DNA from: Paraspadella gotoi
Lineage: Eukaryota; Chaetognatha
Direction of reading: 5' to 3'
DNA: 64,000 nucleotides
NCBI GenBank assembly: GCA_051294375.1
Contig: CM119263.1
Location: 26,266,758-26,330,757 of the forward strand
Within the stretch, counting starts at the first letter, position 1; every line of letters starts with the position of its first letter. The position numbers were made by a program, and so were the translations under genes. A model generated the notes under the pieces. It did not search any database, had not been told where the DNA came from, and saw nothing but the letters and a program-made list of their open reading frames with translations. Shown here piece by piece: positions 60,881 to 64,000 of this stretch.

Positions 60881-61650
60881 ATGGATTCAGATAAATCTTG
60901 TTTATTTTGCTCTTCGTTTCAATTACCTCATTACTAATGGCATTAGGGACAAACGATTGAAAATGGAAAAGAAGCGAATATTTATTTAACTAGAAAAAAA
61001 TGTATGTTTCCCATCATTTATTCCCGTTAACTAAAAAAAGTCATCGATAAAGCGATCTTGATAAACGACGCGTGACCAAAAAAAACAAACATTTTTTAAC
61101 AAAATTAAAATTAAAAATAAAATTTAAGAATGAATTTTATTTTTCAGTTTGACGGATGAGGTTTCTCATTTAGGTGGCGCATACTTGTTATGGTGGCGGT
61201 GGTGTCCTAAAATTGGTAGTCGGAGACGGTAACAGTTTTGGTGGTGGCACCCTTGGTAATATAGATGTGTCGTTTTCCAGTGGGGAAGGTGGTGAGGAAA
61301 AACCAAAGACGATAAATCTCAGAAGCTCTAACACAACGACGCACGCGTCGACGCAAAAATTCCTCGAGGAGAAAAAAAAAACGTTTGTTTTTCGCTCGTA
61401 AACATTTTCGAAGAAAATAGGGAATTCGACGCAGACTTCAAAATGGCGGCATATTCATTCGCGGGGGCTGAAGTCGGCAGTGGGCGTGGCACGTGTAAAG
61501 AAGCCGAGTGACGAATGGCACAAGGTGAGGATGTGGTGAATGAAACAATTTTGAAAATCAGATCACTCAATTGTCATTCTTTGTTATAGTATAGTATAGT
61601 TATTTAATTTCCTTCCTTTTTCCTGGCGTTTTGGAAATCGGATACAAGTT

Positions 61651-61764
61651 TTTTATTTTAACAAATAACGATATAATTGTTTAACGAATCTTCATCTGCG
61701 CTGATGAAGACACGAAACAGAGTCGAAACATGTCCATTATATCGTTGTTTGTTAAAATAAAAAA
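61651..61764 (+). ncRNA. Hammerhead-like motif inside a 26-bp inverted repeat
   Basis: CTGATGA at 61701-61707, extra A, stem II GAC...GTC with a longer loop, then GAAACATGTC ending at 61734. Flanking arms TTTTAACAAATAACGATATA (61655) and TATATCGTTGTTTGTTAAAA (61738) can pair around it. Direct stem I pairing next to the core is weak. Stem II differs from the 49.9-kb copies yet still pairs. Confidence 0.35.
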
Positions 61765-61987
61765 TTCTCTGCTTTGTGCAGGGTGAAGAGCAAATACGCT
61801 AAATAATGTAAATTAAAAAAAAAACAGCATGCGGCGGCGATGATGATATGGCTGACCCTCAGTGCCTCACGCGTCTGCAAACAATTAGCTGCAAAAAAAA
61901 AAAAAAAAAGCAGTGGATACGATTGAAAGAACGAAATTACCCATTTATCATTGATAATTGCCAAGCCGTAACAGATTTCCGAAATGA

Positions 61988-62023
61988 TTTTCTCTCTCTC
62001 TCTCTCTCTCTCTCTCCTCTCTC

Positions 62024-62092
<69 letters not shown>
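61988..62092. repeat. (CT)n microsatellite
   Basis: About 105 bp of CT repeat with three CCTCT breaks. Confidence 0.97.
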
Positions 62093-62095
<3 letters not shown>

Positions 62096-62521
62096 GTTTT
62101 GACTTTCTAATTTTTCCCTTTTCTTTTCTGTTTATTTTTTTGTGCCGTTCTCTTTGTTTTTTATTCCGTCACTATGTCACTTCCTCTTCCTTCTTTTGCG
62201 TTATCTTTTCTCTTCCGAAAATAAAAATATTTACAAGGTCGGGAAGAAAAAGTTAAAAGAAAGAGAGATAAAAGGTAAAACAATTTTTTAACTGGTTCTT
62301 TTGAGAGGAGGAATACCGTGTTGCTGCAGAAAACAAATTTTGCCACCTCCCCTTAGCTCTGGTCCTGACAGAAACCTTTGATGTTTTTATCATTCCAGAA
62401 ATGGTAATATATTTCGATTTTTTTTTCTCCTATCAAAAAAGAACCGAGTAAAGCAATAAAACAATAAAACCTTTTCAACAACCAACTTTTCTCGCTCCCC
62501 ACCCCTCTCACCCCCAATCAG

Positions 62522-63290
62522 GCGCCGACTTTCACGACCGCCCTCAACTCCGCCTTCGCACAGCCTACGTTCCACGCGCCCTCGACGGATCCTTCATGCA
62601 GCGGCCTTTCGCCGAAGAGGCCCGCCAAAGGGCGGAGCTCCGAAGGCTGCAGCTGCGGCTGCAGGAGCTGGAAGAAGGTCCGAAGACGCGACGGCAGCAG
62701 CGGAGTCGGGAAGAGGCGGCAGCGAGATGGGACGATCGACGGAAAGCGGAGTCGCCCGTCGATTCGGACGACGAGACTGTGAAAAGTCGCGAAGAAGAGT
62801 TGGACGAAGAAGAGGAGGATTCGATGGAGGATGAGGAAGGGTGGCGTCGAATTGACGAAGGAGTTGACGAAATCGACCGTGGGAGCGACGGCGTGGACTT
62901 TAGCGTCATTAGTGAACCTTTAGGTCGACCGAAGTCAAATTCTGTGACGTCTCGTATCGAAACATCCGATAGGCGAAATCACGTGACGATTCAAGGACCG
63001 CTGAGTCGATATTACGGAATCGAGTCGGGAGACTGGGAAAGACGACAAGCCTTTCATCCGGCAGCCAATCTTAACAATAATCGGGACCAATATTTTCCGG
63101 TGGCGAAACCCGGCCGCGGGGACGACCATTCCTCTCAACGGGCCGCCAGTTGGGACACGAGTCGGGTCGCCCCGGAGCGGTCATCGTGTCAAGTTCACGG
63201 GGTCACTCGGGGTCACTTGCCGACGACGGTAGAACCCCAAAATCGTTCGGTACCACAAGTAACGGCTCCGCAAAGGGCATCGGCTCCGCG

Positions 63291-63326
<36 letters not shown>

Positions 63327-63630
63327 TTCTACCGAACTCGATAAAAACGGGAGAAGAAACGCAACTCGGTACAAAGACGACGACAACAACGACGAAAACG
63401 ACGACAACAAAGGAGAAAAGGCTAAACTCGATTTTGACGCGACCTCAAACGACCGCGGACGCCGAAAACGCCACGAGGGGCGTGGCGATCACGTTACGGC
63501 GTCGGAAAAGACGACGACGACCGCGAAAACGTCGAGGGAGGAAAAAATTCGCAACAACCTTAAAGGAAAGGGGAGGAAGTCGTTGAAGACCGGCTCCCAA
63601 ACCGCAGCTGAGGAATTAGAGAACAAAAAG
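62522..63630 (+). CDS. Long exon of an unrecognised charged, low-complexity protein (partial)
   Basis: A TTTC/CCCC-rich tract and CAATCAG acceptor precede an open frame that runs about 1.1 kb to GAGAACAAAAAG followed by GTAATG, a plausible donor, so both ends look like splice sites. The frame reads ADFHDRPQLRLRTAYVPRAL, then a short amphipathic helix (RQRAELRRLQLRLQELEEGP), an acidic block (EEELDEEEEDSMEDEEGW), a Ser run from (CGT)n-type triplets at 63293-63330, and Asp/Asn- and Lys-rich stretches. GC content and codon bias resemble the coding exons elsewhere in the window. I recognise no domain. It looks like the disordered interior of a large intracellular protein, but role and compartment are unknown. 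If the donor is not used, the frame ends at TAA 63655-63657. Confidence 0.6.
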
Positions 63631-63730
63631 GTAATGGGTTGGGAAGTAAGGAATTAAGGGAATTAAGGGGATGAGGAGGGTTGGTTGGGGTCTAAGGAGA
63701 AAGGGAAAATGGGGGAATGTATCCCCTGTT

Positions 63731-63789
<59 letters not shown>

Positions 63790-63804
63790 TAGAAGAGAGA
63801 GAGT

Positions 63805-63894
<90 letters not shown>

Positions 63895-64000
63895 AGAGAA
63901 CGGGGCGGGAGTCATCGGGAAAATGGCCGGAATTGGTCTCCCAATCGTCGACGTAAAACGAAAAATGACCCTGACCAAGAAATCGTTAACATATGCGGAC
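63631..64000. other. Probable intron start with a long (GA)n tract
   Basis: GA/GATA-type repeat from about 63730 to 63899, including a perfect run of about 75 bases. After it, 63901-64000 is open in one + frame (GVIGKMAGIGLPIVDVK) to the window end, but no acceptor or homology supports an exon. Confidence 0.6.

Larger units (their letters stand above)
60881..62521. other. Intergenic or intronic sequence with possible exon remnants near 61430-61535
   Basis: At 61456-61535 one frame reads SAVGVARVKKPSDEWHK before GTGAGG, resembling a donor-bounded exon end, while an adjacent frame reads NIFEENREFDADFKMAAYSF upstream. The two need a frameshift to join, so no gene is called. The rest is AT-rich. 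Confidence 0.3.

Noticed and set aside
61174-61401. Gly-rich 75-residue open frame
   Set aside because: Low complexity, with no splice sites in matching phase and no recognisable domain.

Overview
The window is eukaryotic, from an intron-rich, AT-rich animal genome that is very dense in simple repeats, above all long (CT)n/(GA)n tracts. Every gene I can read is split by introns with GT-AG boundaries (one is GC-AG). A sex-peptide/myoinhibitory-peptide-type receptor points to a protostome, most plausibly an arthropod, but the sequence does not fix the species. Four runs of N (10, 25, 25 and 25 bases) and many homopolymer or minisatellite indels suggest a draft long-read assembly.

Layout. 1-3098: non-coding, purine-rich, then AT-rich. 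3099-7643 (+): an alpha-arrestin (ARRDC-type) gene of six exons whose last exon carries a 30-bp coding minisatellite. 7644-12844: intergenic, with a 126-bp (CT)n tract and two mobile-element families. 12845-16452 (-): a complete 11-exon SLC30/ZnT zinc exporter of 409 residues with both His-x3-Asp zinc sites. 17737-41579 (+): a 24-kb, 15-exon class A GPCR of the sex peptide receptor type, whose introns hold foldback elements, MITE-like repeats and microsatellites. 41580-57727: repeat-rich and without a confident gene. It holds a nested 3.8-kb foldback element, a palindrome with two head-to-head hammerhead-like motifs, a second foldback, and a ~3-kb near-perfect inverted repeat that may be an assembly artefact. 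57728-58798 (+): remains or error-damaged exons of a small secreted protein. 62522-63630 (+): one long exon of an unrecognised charged, low-complexity protein that probably continues past the window.

The genes are unrelated in function (receptor trafficking adaptor, zinc export, neuropeptide receptor) and give no sign of working as a cluster. The most unusual content is in the repeats: several dispersed families with inverted ends, and a recurring short hairpin motif that resembles a hammerhead ribozyme core and has different but still paired stem II sequences in different copies.
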